This document shows, one piece after another, positions 1-8,465 of a stretch of 64,000 bases of DNA (its first letter is position 1; every line of letters starts with the position of its first letter). Below the pieces are notes generated by a model. That model did not search any database. It had not been told where the DNA came from and saw nothing but the letters and a program-made list of their open reading frames with translations. The translations under genes and the position numbers were made by a program. Source of the stretch: Microbacterium fluvii (GTDB taxonomy: Bacteria; Actinomycetota; Actinomycetes; Actinomycetales; Microbacteriaceae); contig NZ_JAOPFX010000004.1 of assembly GCF_025515205.1 (NCBI RefSeq), positions 186,001 to 250,000 on the forward strand, read 5' to 3'.

Positions 1-1779
1 GCGGTCGACCTCACGGGTCTCGTCGTGACCGACAGCGATGCGACGCATCGCTACGAGATCCCCGCCGGCACGACGCTCGCCCCCGCTGCCTTCGCGGTGC
101 TGCACGAAGCGGAGTTCGGCTTCGGACTGGGCAGCGCCGACAGCGTGCGGGTGCTCTCGGGCGAGAGCGTCGTCGACGAGTACTCGTGGACCGCGCACGC
201 CGCGGTCACCTACGGCCGCTGCCCCGACGGCACCGGCGCGTTCGCCGTGACGTCGCAGTCGACGCCGGGGGCGGCGAACCTCTGCGACGGCGTGCTGGCC
301 GCGCAGCCGTGGCCGGGCGGCAGCACCGTCGAGACCCTCGACAGCGAGACGCAGTTCGCGGGTGACCTCAGCGGTGTCGACGCCGACGGCGACGAGCTGT
401 GGGCCGTCGACAACGGCGCCGGGGTGCTGCACCGACTGCACCTCGACGGCACGCCGGTGAGCGGTTGGACGGGCGGCAAGACCCTGCGCTACACCGACGA
501 CGCGGGAGCCGTCGACGCGGAGGGCGTGACCGTGACGGATGCCGGCGCCGCCGGCGGCGTGTACGTCTCGAGCGAGCGCAACAACGCCGCATCCTCGATC
601 AGCCGCCCCGCCGTGCTTCGGTACGACGTGTCGGGCACGGGGACCGAGCTCACCGCGACGGCAGAGTGGAACCTCGCCCCCGACTTTCCCGGCCTCGGTG
701 CGAACCAGGGGCTGGAGGGCATCACCTGGATCCCCGACGCATGGCTCGTCGCGGCCGGCTTCGTCGACCAGCGCACGAACACCGCTTACGACCCTTCGGG
801 CCTGCCCGGCCACGGCGGCGGGCTGTTCTTCGTGGGCGTGGAGGGCACCGCATCCGTGTACGCCTACGCGCTGAGCGCCGACGGCACCTTCGCCCGCATC
901 GCCTCGATCGCCACCGATTTCGCCCTCGTCGCCGATGTGCAGTTCGACGCAGAGCGCTCGGTGCTGTGGGTCGCGTGCGACGAAGCGTGCGACGGCCGCA
1001 TCGCGACGTACGACGTGGATGCCGCGGGCACCTTCGCCGCGACGGCGCTGTATGCGCGCCCCTCCGGCATGGGCAACATCGCCAACGAGGGCTTCGCGAT
1101 CGCGCCGCAGGCGCAGTGCGTCGACGGCCGCAAGGCGACGTACTATGCCGACGACGCCGACACCGACGGGTTCTCGCTGCGCCGCGGATCGATCGACTGC
1201 ACCGTGCCGGCCGAGCAGCCAGGCGACGGCGGGTCCGACGGCGGGTCGGATGGTGGTTCCGACGGCGGGTCGGACGGCGGTTCCGGCTCGGGCGGCGGAA
1301 GCGACGGCGGCTCGGACGCGGGGACCGGCGGCGAGGGCACCGGGCTGCCCGGCACCGGCGACGACCCGCAGCCGGTCGACGAGAGCCTGCTTTCGGACGC
1401 GGACCGCGGCGGCCTGACGGGCCCGGCGGCGGCGCACCCGGGGGAGCGGATCGAGTTCGACCTCGGATCGACGTGGGCGGGTCGCACGCTGCGGGTGTGG
1501 ATGCACTCCGAGCCGCAGCTGCTGGCGACCCTCACCGCCGACGCCGACGGCCGCTTCGCCGTGACGATCCCCGCCGATGCGCCCGCCGGCGAGCACCGCA
1601 TCGTCGTGACCGACCTCGAGGGGAACCTGGTGGGCTGGACCGACCTGACCGTGACGGCTCAGGAGCTCGCGGCGACAGGCTCGTCGCAGAGCCTGGTCGG
1701 TGTCGTCGCCCTCGGCGGGGGAATGCTGCTGCTCGGCGCACTGGCGGTGATGGCGCGGCGCCGCATCCGCTCCGCCTGA
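1..1779 (+). CDS. LTD-domain, LAATG-anchored cell-surface protein (5' truncated)
   Basis: The reading frame is open from base 1, so the true start lies outside the window; 592 residues are visible. The first ~95 residues look like the end of a lamin-tail (LTD) domain (VDLTG, IPAGTTL, TPGAANLC). Residues ~105-385 resemble beta-propeller or esterase-like-phytase proteins (QGLEGITW, ANEGFAIAP). A Gly-Ser-Asp linker of repeated GGSD units (about 1221-1335) leads to an Ig-like domain, then LAATG, a hydrophobic segment and an RRRIRSA tail: a cell-wall sorting signal of the LAxTG kind used by actinobacterial class E sortases. It is therefore probably exported and wall-anchored. LTD-phytase-like fusions are often extracellular phosphatases or nucleases, but no catalytic set can be assigned here. 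Function beyond surface location is uncertain. Confidence 0.75.
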   Translation, partial: AVDLTGLVVTDSDATHRYEIPAGTTLAPAAFAVLHEAEFGFGLGSADSVRVLSGESVVDEYSWTAHAAVTYGRCPDGTGAFAVTSQSTPGAANLCDGVLAAQPWPGGSTVETLDSETQFAGDLSGVDADGDELWAVDNGAGVLHRLHLDGTPVSGWTGGKTLRYTDDAGAVDAEGVTVTDAGAAGGVYVSSERNNAASSISRPAVLRYDVSGTGTELTATAEWNLAPDFPGLGANQGLEGITWIPDAWLVAAGFVDQRTNTAYDPSGLPGHGGGLFFVGVEGTASVYAYALSADGTFARIASIATDFALVADVQFDAERSVLWVACDEACDGRIATYDVDAAGTFAATALYARPSGMGNIANEGFAIAPQAQCVDGRKATYYADDADTDGFSLRRGSIDCTVPAEQPGDGGSDGGSDGGSDGGSDGGSGSGGGSDGGSDAGTGGEGTGLPGTGDDPQPVDESLLSDADRGGLTGPAAAHPGERIEFDLGSTWAGRTLRVWMHSEPQLLATLTADADGRFAVTIPADAPAGEHRIVVTDLEGNLVGWTDLTVTAQELAATGSSQSLVGVVALGGGMLLLGALAVMARRRIRSA

Positions 1780-1815
1780 CGGGCACGCGCCACAACCGAT
1801 CTCCGATCGCGTGTA

Positions 1816-1831
1816 TAGTCCACATGGACTA
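1816..1831. promoter_or_regulatory. PadR operator overlapping -10 box
   Basis: TAGTCCA-CA-TGGACTA is a perfect 7-2-7 inverted repeat. It overlaps the -10-like hexamer TATAGT (1814-1819) and ends 18 nt before the padR start. Its position fits autorepression of the padR-exporter operon. Confidence 0.75.
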
Positions 1832-1849
1832 ATCGCGTACGGAGTAATC

Positions 1850-2473
1850 ATGAAGGATGCCGTCGGCCGGCTGACCCCGTTGGGGCTCATGCTGCTTGCG
1901 CTGCTGCGCGAAGACGACATGCACCCCTACGAGATGATGCGGCTGATGCGCCAGCGGCACGACGACCGGCTCGTGACCATCACGAACGGCACCGTCTACC
2001 ACACGGTCGCGCGGCTGCTCAGGCAGGGAATGCTCGCCGAGGTCGGCGTCGACCGGCACGGCAACCGTCCAGAGCGCACCACCTACACGCTCACCGACGC
2101 CGGCCGCGAGGCGGTGCCGGAGTGGGTGCGCCGCGAGCTGCCGGTCATCGACCGCCCCGCCGAGTTCCGCGTCGCGCTCGCCGAAGCGCACAACATCGCC
2201 CGCGACGAGGTCGTGGCGCTCCTGATGGAGCGCCGCGCGGCGCTCGCCGCGAGCGACAGTTACCACCGCTCGGGGCGCGAGAAGGCGCTCGAGAAGGCGG
2301 TGCCCGAGCAGTACCTCCTCGAGATCGAGCGCGAGCACGTGCTCGCGGAGGCAGAGCTCCACTGGCTCGACGGGCTCATCGCCCGGCTCGAGCGCCACGA
2401 CTTCGAGTGGGGGCCGACCACCGGCCCGCACTCCGACCGCTATCTGGCTCAGAGAGAGGCCGCACGGCAATGA
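1850..2473 (+). CDS. PadR family transcriptional repressor
   Basis: 207 residues. The N-terminal winged helix-turn-helix (residues ~7-85) carries PadR signatures: LTPLGLMLLALL, the HPYEMM motif, GTVYHTVARLLRQGML and the wing TTYTLTDAGRE. The C-terminal half is helical, as in the dimerisation region of the larger PadR subfamily. The ATG at 1850 is chosen because GGAG lies 5 nt upstream; a start at 1811 would overlap the promoter. The stop overlaps the start of the exporter gene (ATGA at 2470-2473), so the two are cotranslated. PadR proteins of this type repress a linked drug exporter and release DNA on binding a toxic ligand. The palindrome 18 nt upstream is the likely operator. The inducer is unknown. 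Confidence 0.9.
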   Translation: MKDAVGRLTPLGLMLLALLREDDMHPYEMMRLMRQRHDDRLVTITNGTVYHTVARLLRQGMLAEVGVDRHGNRPERTTYTLTDAGREAVPEWVRRELPVIDRPAEFRVALAEAHNIARDEVVALLMERRAALAASDSYHRSGREKALEKAVPEQYLLEIEREHVLAEAELHWLDGLIARLERHDFEWGPTTGPHSDRYLAQREAARQ

Positions 2474-3999
2474 CCGACCCTTCGACACCCTCAGGGACCG
2501 CCACGCGGGCAGCAGCATCCGCCCCCGCAGAGACCCCCGAGCGCAACCCGTGGCCGGCCCTGTGGGCCCTGGTCATCGGGTTCTTCATGATCCTCGTCGA
2601 CACGACGATCGTCTCGGTGGCCAACCCCGCCATCAAGGCGGCGCTCGACCCCGACACCAACAACCTCGACAACGTCGTGTGGGTCACCAGCGCCTACCTG
2701 CTGGCCTACGCCGTGCCGCTGCTGATCACGGGGCGCCTGGGCGACCGCTTCGGCCCCAAGCGCGTCTACCTCGTCGGCCTCGCCGTCTTCACCCTCGCCT
2801 CGCTCGGCTGCGGACTGTCGGGCACGCTCGAGATGCTCATCGTGTTCCGCGCCGTGCAGGGCCTGGGCGCCTCGATGATGACGCCGCAGACGATGGCCGT
2901 CATCACGCGCACCTTCCCCGCCAACCGCCGCGGCGCGGCGATGGGCCTGTGGGGGGCGACCTCGGGCGTCGCGATGCTCGTCGGTCCGCTCGCCGGAGGC
3001 CTGCTCGTCGACGCCTTCGGGTGGGAGTGGATCTTCTTCATCAACCTCCCCGTCGGCGTCATCGGCTTCGTCCTCGCCTGGATGCTGGTGCCCCACCTCG
3101 AGACGCACGAGCACCGCTTCGACCTCTTCGGCGTCGCCCTGAGCGCCGCGGGCCTGTTCCTCATCGTCTTCGGACTGCAGGAGGGCGAGCACTACGACTG
3201 GGCGGCGTGGGTGTGGGGAATGATCGCGGCCGGCGTCGCGGTGATGGGCCTGTTCATCTGGCAGCAGTTCCGCACCAAGAGCGAGCCGCTGGTGCCGATG
3301 GACCTCTTCCGCGACCGCAACTTCTCGGTGTCGAACATCGCGATCACCACGGTCGGATTCATGGCGGCGAGCATGTCGCTGCCGCTGATGTTCTTCACGC
3401 AGCTCGCCCGCGGGCTCACCCCGACCGAGTCGGCGCTGCTGATGATCCCGATGGCGGTGGCCGCCGGCATCCTCTCCCCCCTCGCCGGGCGCCTCCTCGA
3501 CCGCACGGATCCGCGGGTGCTGCTGGTGCCCGGCATGCTGCTGGTCGCGATCGCGCTGGTCTGGTACGCGATGATCATGAACGCCGACACCCCCATCTGG
3601 GTGTTCCTGCTGCCCTCCGCCCTCATGGGCATCGGCCAGTCGGGCATGTGGGGGCCGCTCGCCACGACGGCGACCCGCAACCTGCAGCCGCGGCAGGCCG
3701 GGGCCGGCTCGGGTATCTACAACACGACCCGCACGATCGGCTCGGTGCTCGGCTCTGCCGCGATCGCGTCGTTCATGCAGAGCCGGCTCGAGGCGAACCT
3801 CGGCGGCGGAGCATCGACGGGCGACTTCAGCGGCGGCCAGCTGCCCGACTTCGTCGTCGACGGCTTCTCGACCGCGATGGCGCAGGCGACCCTGCTGCCG
3901 GCGGCGGTCGTGCTCATCGGCGTCGTCGCGGTGCTGTTCCTGCAGCGACCGGCCTCGACGCGGGTGGGCTGGTCGGCGGAGGCCGCCTCGGCGCACTGA
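2470..3999 (+). CDS. DHA2 family MFS drug exporter (EmrB/QacA type)
   Basis: 509 residues with about 14 predicted membrane segments, the DHA2 drug:H+ antiporter size. Visible motifs are the TM1 motif LVDTTIVSVANP, motif A GRLGDRFGPKRVY after TM2, the TM4 segment FRAVQGLGASMM and motif C GPLAGGLL in TM5. It acts in the cytoplasmic membrane and should export a hydrophobic or cationic toxicant in exchange for protons. The ATG overlaps the padR stop (ATGA), giving a two-gene repressor-exporter operon under the upstream palindrome. A short hairpin (GGGCGG/CCGCCC, 4024-4042) just downstream may end the transcript. Substrate cannot be told from sequence. Confidence 0.9.
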   Translation: MTDPSTPSGTATRAAASAPAETPERNPWPALWALVIGFFMILVDTTIVSVANPAIKAALDPDTNNLDNVVWVTSAYLLAYAVPLLITGRLGDRFGPKRVYLVGLAVFTLASLGCGLSGTLEMLIVFRAVQGLGASMMTPQTMAVITRTFPANRRGAAMGLWGATSGVAMLVGPLAGGLLVDAFGWEWIFFINLPVGVIGFVLAWMLVPHLETHEHRFDLFGVALSAAGLFLIVFGLQEGEHYDWAAWVWGMIAAGVAVMGLFIWQQFRTKSEPLVPMDLFRDRNFSVSNIAITTVGFMAASMSLPLMFFTQLARGLTPTESALLMIPMAVAAGILSPLAGRLLDRTDPRVLLVPGMLLVAIALVWYAMIMNADTPIWVFLLPSALMGIGQSGMWGPLATTATRNLQPRQAGAGSGIYNTTRTIGSVLGSAAIASFMQSRLEANLGGGASTGDFSGGQLPDFVVDGFSTAMAQATLLPAAVVLIGVVAVLFLQRPASTRVGWSAEAASAH

Positions 4000-4023
4000 C
4001 CGGGCCTGCACCTTTACCTTGCA

Positions 4024-4042
4024 GGGCGGATGCTTCCCGCCC
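4024..4042 (+). terminator. Possible weak terminator after exporter
   Basis: GGGCGG (4024-4029) pairs with CCGCCC (4037-4042) across a 7-nt loop, 24 nt after the exporter stop. There is no U-tract, so the assignment is tentative. Confidence 0.3.
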
Positions 4043-4092
4043 GCGCCGCGCGCGGCTTGACTTCTCGGAGCACCGAGAAGGAAGGCCGCCGC

Positions 4093-4668
4093 ATGCGCAT
4101 CGACAAGATCGCCCCCGAGGAGATGTCCCCCCGTCAGCAGGAGGTGTTCGAGCGCATCGCGGGCTCCCGCGGCAAGCTCGGAGCACCGTTCCAGGTGTGG
4201 CTGCGCAGCCCCGAGCTGTGCGACCGCGTCGAGAAGCTCGGCTCGTACCTGCGGTGGGACTCGAGCCTGCCGCTGCGGCTGCGCGAGCTCTCGCTGCTGA
4301 TCGCGGCGCGGCGGTTCGATGCGCAGTACTCCTGGAACGCGCACGTCGATGTGGCGCTGGCCGAGGGCATCCCTCAGGCGGCGATCGACGCGCTCTCGCG
4401 CAACGAGACGCCGGTGTTCGACCGCGTCGAAGACCAGGTGTTCTACGACTACTGCGACCGGCTGCTGGCCGACCACTTCGTGCCGCAGGAGCTGTTCGAC
4501 CGCATGATCGAGCACTTCGGCCCTGAGGGCATCGTCGACACTGTCGCGTCGCTCGGCAACTTCACGATGCTCGGGATGCTGCTGAACTCGTTCGAGGTCG
4601 ACCTGCAGGCCGACCGCGAACCGCCCTACCCCGACATCCGCGGGTACGCCCGGGTCGTCCCCGCCTGA
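4093..4668 (+). CDS. Carboxymuconolactone decarboxylase (CMD) family protein, copy 1
   Basis: 191 residues, AhpD-like all-helical family PF02627. The ATG at 4093 is preceded by an AGAAGGAAGG ribosome site. The helical core holds the stretches PFQVWLRSPELCDRVEKLG, ELSLLIAARRFDAQYSWNAHV and VASLGNFTMLGMLLNSFEVD. The paired-cysteine peroxidase motif of AhpD is absent: the helix reads AQYSWNAHV, so a disulfide-reductase role is unlikely. Members without cysteines occur in aromatic-degradation clusters as decarboxylases or isomerase-like proteins. A close paralogue with the same ending (PDIRGYARV against PDVRGYAKV) lies at 14558-15127. Its place at the edge of the catabolic region suggests a role in that pathway; the reaction is unknown. 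Confidence 0.8.
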   Translation: MRIDKIAPEEMSPRQQEVFERIAGSRGKLGAPFQVWLRSPELCDRVEKLGSYLRWDSSLPLRLRELSLLIAARRFDAQYSWNAHVDVALAEGIPQAAIDALSRNETPVFDRVEDQVFYDYCDRLLADHFVPQELFDRMIEHFGPEGIVDTVASLGNFTMLGMLLNSFEVDLQADREPPYPDIRGYARVVPA

Positions 4669-4680
4669 CCCCCGACCCGT

Positions 4681-4737
4681 TTACGGTCACGACGCGCCGT
4701 GTGCCGGCGCGGGTCGCACGGCGCGTCGTGACCGTAA
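4681..4737. terminator. Bidirectional terminator, 21-bp stem
   Basis: Bases 4681-4701 and 4717-4737 are perfectly complementary (21 bp) around a 15-nt loop. The element lies between the convergent CMD and siderophore-interacting genes, so it can end transcription from both sides. Short A/T ends (TTA/TAA) replace a U-tract. Confidence 0.7.
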
Positions 4738-4750
4738 CCGCAGGGGACCG

Positions 4751-5638
4751 TCAGTCGGGGTCGGACGGGTCGATCGGGGCGTGGTGGTCGAAGGCCACGA
4801 CGCCGTGGCGCCAGTAGCCGCTGACCACGGCCTGCGCGGCCGGCAGCCCGAGGCCCCGGCGGAGGTGCCGCCGCACGCCGACGAGGGCGGATGCCTCACC
4901 AGCGGCCCACACGAACGTGCCCTCGCCGATGGGGCCGAGCGCTTCGAGCGATGCCAGCCAGTCGGATGCGGAGGCCACGACGTGCACGCGCACCTCGATG
5001 CCGTCGAGCGCGCCGTTCTCGACCCCCAGGTAGGGTGCGACCCACGTGCCGTCGCCGGGGACGGCGGCGATGACGTCGACTTCGGTGCCGGCCGGCACAT
5101 CGCGGATCCACCGCGACACCGAGGGCAGCGAGGTCTCGTCGCACAGGAGGAGCAGCGCGTCGGCGTCCTGCGGCGCGCGCTTGGAGCCGCGCGGGCCCAC
5201 GACGACGATCTCGTCGCCGGGCTGTGCGCGCTCGGCCCACCCCGAGGCGGGGCCGGGGTCGGGGTGCACGAAGAAGTCGAGGTCGAGCTCGACCCCGCCG
5301 TCCACGGCGCGGGGAAGCGGCGTGAAGTCTCGGGCGATCGATGCGCGGTCTGGGCGCACGATGCCGTCTTCGCCCGGCCCGACGGCGGTCGGCGCGACGA
5401 GCTCGCCGGTGGCGGGGTCCGGCAGGAACAGTCGCACGTGGTCGGCCGGTCCGATGCTCGTGAAGTCCGCGAAGTCGGGCCCCGCGACCGTCACCCGCAC
5501 GAGCGACGGCGCCACGCGCTCGGTGCGCAGCACCGTGGCGGGCCGGGCCGTGAAGCGGTTGCGGCCGCCCTCGCGGGCGAAGCGCCCGGCATCCGATTCG
5601 GCGCGCTCGCGGGCGCGGACGGGAATCTCATCGCTCAT
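4751..5638 (-). CDS. Siderophore-interacting protein (FAD ferric-siderophore reductase)
   Basis: 295 residues, close to the usual SIP/ViuB size. The N-terminal FAD-binding beta-barrel (residues ~25-135) contains DHVRLFLPDP and the ARDFTPLPR stretch at the flavin-contact position. The C-terminal NAD(P)H-binding half holds GPRGS, LLLLCDETSLPSVSRW and the SIP-typical end with VSGYWRHG. It should reduce ferric siderophores in the cytosol to release iron. The ATG at 5638 is taken because family similarity begins there; an upstream in-frame ATG (5665) is possible. The gene is divergent from the amidohydrolase gene and does not obviously belong to the catabolic cluster. No IdeR-like box was seen in front of it. 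Confidence 0.88.
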   Translation of the reverse strand: MSDEIPVRARERAESDAGRFAREGGRNRFTARPATVLRTERVAPSLVRVTVAGPDFADFTSIGPADHVRLFLPDPATGELVAPTAVGPGEDGIVRPDRASIARDFTPLPRAVDGGVELDLDFFVHPDPGPASGWAERAQPGDEIVVVGPRGSKRAPQDADALLLLCDETSLPSVSRWIRDVPAGTEVDVIAAVPGDGTWVAPYLGVENGALDGIEVRVHVVASASDWLASLEALGPIGEGTFVWAAGEASALVGVRRHLRRGLGLPAAQAVVSGYWRHGVVAFDHHAPIDPSDPD

Positions 5639-5683
5639 GCATCCAGCCAACCACAGCCCGTGCATGCGGGGCCTGTGAGCGTT

Positions 5684-5708
5684 GCACGATCGGTTCACAT
5701 AATCGTGC
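5684..5708. promoter_or_regulatory. Inverted repeat and -10 box in divergent SIP/amidohydrolase region
   Basis: GCACGAT (5684-5690) and ATCGTGC (5702-5708) form a 7-bp inverted repeat with an 11-nt spacer, about 18 bp centre to centre. A -10-like CATAAT (5698-5703) reading toward the amidohydrolase lies inside it. The layout fits an operator for the catabolic operon, or for SIP; which one is not decidable from sequence. Confidence 0.45.
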
Positions 5709-5829
5709 GCCCGTACGGCTGGATCAGCTCTGGCGCCCGGGTTAGCTTCGATTCGCTGGCACAGAGCCAGGCGGGCCAGGGCGGCGACGTCGCCGCGCCG
5801 CACCGCCCCCGAGACCGTAAGGAAGCACC

Positions 5830-6729
5830 TTGTTCATCGTCGATTCGCAGATCCACCTCTGGAAGGAAGAGACGCCGGACCGCCCCTGGGTCCCCGGCGC
5901 TCGTGAGCGCATCCGTCTCAACGGCCACCGCGAGGAGGCCTTCCTCGCCGAAGAGGCCATCGGGCTCATGGACGAGGCCGGCGTCAACCGCGCCCTCATC
6001 CTGCCCCCCTCGTGGGAGGGCGACCGCATCGACTACGCCCTCGAGGCCGCCGAGGCCAACCCCGGCCGCTTCGGCATCATGGGCCGCATTCCGCAGAACG
6101 ACCAGGAGGAGGGCGAGCGGCTGCTGCACGAGTACGCCGAGAACCCGCACATCCTGGGCACGCGCCTGACCTTCCACCGTCCGCAGGACCGCAACTGGAT
6201 GATCGACGGCACCAACGACTGGTACTGGCCGATCGCCGAGAAGCTCGGCATCCCCACGATGGTGCACGCCCCCATCTGGAAGCGCGAGCTCGGCCAGATC
6301 GCCGAGAAGCACCCCGACCTCAAGCTCATCATCGACCACATGGGCATCATGGCCCGCTGCGTCGACGACGCCATCGGCTACTGGGTGCAGGAGACGGCCG
6401 ACCTGCACGTCTACCCGAACATCTCGGTCAAGGTCTCGGCCATCCCCGGTTACTCGACGGCGCCGTTCCCGAACCTCAACATCGAGAAGTATGTGCGCGA
6501 GGTCGTCGACAAGATGGGTCCGGAGCGTGCGCACTGGGGCACCGACATCACGCGTCTGCTCGGTCACGGCCTGACCTGGACGGATACCATCGAGCAGTTC
6601 ACCAAGTACTTCAGCTTCTCGGCCGAGGAGCTCGAGTGGATCATGGGCAAGGGCATCTGCAAGGTGCTCGACTGGGACATCCCCGAGACCGCCGCCGTCG
6701 GCGCCGGGGCGCAGACCCAGAACGCCTGA
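5830..6729 (+). CDS. Amidohydrolase-2 family protein (ACMSD/resorcylate-decarboxylase-like TIM barrel)
   Basis: 299 residues, PF04909. It starts at TTG (5830) with AAGGA just upstream. The first strand reads FIVDSQIHLW, a D-x-x-H version of the family's first metal motif; further likely metal residues lie in PTMVHAP, LIIDHMG and HWGTDITR, where the late Asp is expected. The family includes 2-amino-3-carboxymuconate-6-semialdehyde decarboxylase, gamma-resorcylate decarboxylase and lactone hydrolases such as LigI, so a non-oxidative decarboxylation or ring or lactone hydrolysis is plausible. It heads a likely operon with the ThDP enzyme (1-16 nt downstream depending on start), the Ldh-type dehydrogenase and the cupin. 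Substrate unknown. Confidence 0.8.
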   Translation: MFIVDSQIHLWKEETPDRPWVPGARERIRLNGHREEAFLAEEAIGLMDEAGVNRALILPPSWEGDRIDYALEAAEANPGRFGIMGRIPQNDQEEGERLLHEYAENPHILGTRLTFHRPQDRNWMIDGTNDWYWPIAEKLGIPTMVHAPIWKRELGQIAEKHPDLKLIIDHMGIMARCVDDAIGYWVQETADLHVYPNISVKVSAIPGYSTAPFPNLNIEKYVREVVDKMGPERAHWGTDITRLLGHGLTWTDTIEQFTKYFSFSAEELEWIMGKGICKVLDWDIPETAAVGAGAQTQNA

Positions 6730-6745
6730 CATGCCGGAAGAGACG

Positions 6746-8440
6746 ATGACGACACAGGGGTATGACGGCGGCGAGCTGCTGATAGACGCATTCGAGGATC
6801 TCGGAGTCGACGTCGTCTTCTCTTCACCGGGGTCGGAGTGGGCCCCCGCCTGGGAGGCGCTCGCGCGCCGCCAGGCGGAGGGCGTGCCCTCGCCCCGCTA
6901 CATCGACCTGATGCACGAGACCGTGGCCGTGGGCATGGCCACCGGCTACGGTCTCGTGACCAGGCGCGTGCAGGCCGTGCTGCTGCACGCGGCCCCCGGA
7001 CTCCTGCAGGGGTCGATGGCCGTGCACGGCGCGCTGCTGGCGGGCGTCGGCATGGTCGTGACCTCGAGCGAATCGCTCACCTACGGCGACGGCCCTGGAC
7101 AGGATCCTGGCGGCCAGTGGTACCGCAACCTCTCGATCGTGGGCGGCACGCACCACGTCGCGCAGCCGTGGACCAAGTGGTCGCAGCAGGCGGCGTCGGT
7201 CTCGACGCTGTACGAACTGGTCAAGCGCGCGGGCGAGCTCGCCGGCCGCCAGCCCACGGGCCCCGTCTATCTCAACGTGCCGCTCGAGGTGCTCCTCGAC
7301 GACGCCGAGCAGCCCGTGCGCAAGCAGGTCGTCGCCCGCGGGCGTCGCGCCAGCGTGGCTGAGGACGTGGATGCTGTCGCCGAGCTGCTCGCGAAGGCGC
7401 AGCATCCGATCATCATCACCGAGACCGCCGGCCGCGAGGAGGGCGGGTTCGAGGCCCTGCGCGCGTTCGCCGAGGATCTCGGGATCGGCGTGATCGAGCC
7501 GACCAGCGCCGTGTGCGCGAACCTGCCGAAGTCGTCGCCGGTGCACCTGGGCGGAGAGCTCGAGCCCTACGTCGACGAGGCCGACCTCATCCTGCTGATC
7601 AACTGCCGCGCGCCGTACTATCCGCCCAGCCGCAAGCCGGCGAAGGCCGTCACCGTCGTCATCGACGAGGTGCCGCAGCGGCCGCACATCGTCTACCAGG
7701 TGCTCAACGCCGACCACTACCTCGAGGGCGCGCTCCCCGAGACGCTCGACCAGCTGCGTGCGGCCACGCTCGCCCGCGGCGGAGACTTCGCGGCGCGGGC
7801 CTCGGGCTGGCGCGAGGGCCACGAGGCGTGGGCCGCGCAGACCGCCTCGACCGAGCAGAAGGCGCTCGCCGCCCCGGGCATCGATCCGGTGGCGCTCGCC
7901 GTCAAGCTCCGAGAGGTCGTCGTCGCCGAGCAGGCCACGGTCGTCGACGAGACGATCACCCACGGACGGCTCGTGCAGCGGCACATCGGCTGGGAGCGCC
8001 CCGACTCGTTCTTCTACGTGCAGGGCGGGCTCGGCCAGGGCATCGCGGTGGCGCTCGGGGTCAAGCTCGCGGTGCGCGACGGCTTCGTGCTGTTCACCGT
8101 GGGTGACGGCGCCTTCCTCTACAACCCGATCGTGCAGTCGCTGCTCGCGGCCAAAGACCTCGATCTGCCGGTGCTCATCGTCATCTTCAACAACAAGAAG
8201 TACCTGTCGATGAAGATGAACCACCTGCGCTTCTACCCGCAGGGCGCCGCCGTGCAGCACGACAACCACCTGGGCGTCGACCTGTCGAGCCAGCCGGCCC
8301 TGAGCGCCTTCGCCGCCCCGTTCGACATGTACGCCGCCGAGGTCGACGACCCCGCCGAGCTCGACCGCGTGCTCGCCGAGGCCGTCGCCGCCGTCAAGGC
8401 CGGCACCACCGCGGTGCTCAACGTCGCCGTCACCCGCTAG
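6746..8440 (+). CDS. Thiamine diphosphate-dependent decarboxylase/lyase (acetolactate synthase-like)
   Basis: 564 residues with the three ThDP-enzyme domains in order: Pyr (~5-170), central Rossmann-like (~185-315) and PP (~360-550). The cofactor-activating glutamate is E58 in LMHETVAVGMATGYG. The PP-domain ThDP/Mg motif is GDG (453-455) ending in NN (482-483). The start at 6746 is preferred because GGAAGAG lies 5 nt upstream; an in-frame ATG at 6731, one base after the amidohydrolase stop, lacks a ribosome site. Benzoylformate, phenylpyruvate and oxalyl-CoA decarboxylases and carboligases share this layout. In this cluster it may decarboxylate a 2-oxo acid made during ring cleavage. The exact reaction cannot be read from motifs. 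Confidence 0.85.
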   Translation: MTTQGYDGGELLIDAFEDLGVDVVFSSPGSEWAPAWEALARRQAEGVPSPRYIDLMHETVAVGMATGYGLVTRRVQAVLLHAAPGLLQGSMAVHGALLAGVGMVVTSSESLTYGDGPGQDPGGQWYRNLSIVGGTHHVAQPWTKWSQQAASVSTLYELVKRAGELAGRQPTGPVYLNVPLEVLLDDAEQPVRKQVVARGRRASVAEDVDAVAELLAKAQHPIIITETAGREEGGFEALRAFAEDLGIGVIEPTSAVCANLPKSSPVHLGGELEPYVDEADLILLINCRAPYYPPSRKPAKAVTVVIDEVPQRPHIVYQVLNADHYLEGALPETLDQLRAATLARGGDFAARASGWREGHEAWAAQTASTEQKALAAPGIDPVALAVKLREVVVAEQATVVDETITHGRLVQRHIGWERPDSFFYVQGGLGQGIAVALGVKLAVRDGFVLFTVGDGAFLYNPIVQSLLAAKDLDLPVLIVIFNNKKYLSMKMNHLRFYPQGAAVQHDNHLGVDLSSQPALSAFAAPFDMYAAEVDDPAELDRVLAEAVAAVKAGTTAVLNVAVTR

Positions 8441-8465
8441 CCGCCCGGCTGCGAAAGGAACCACC

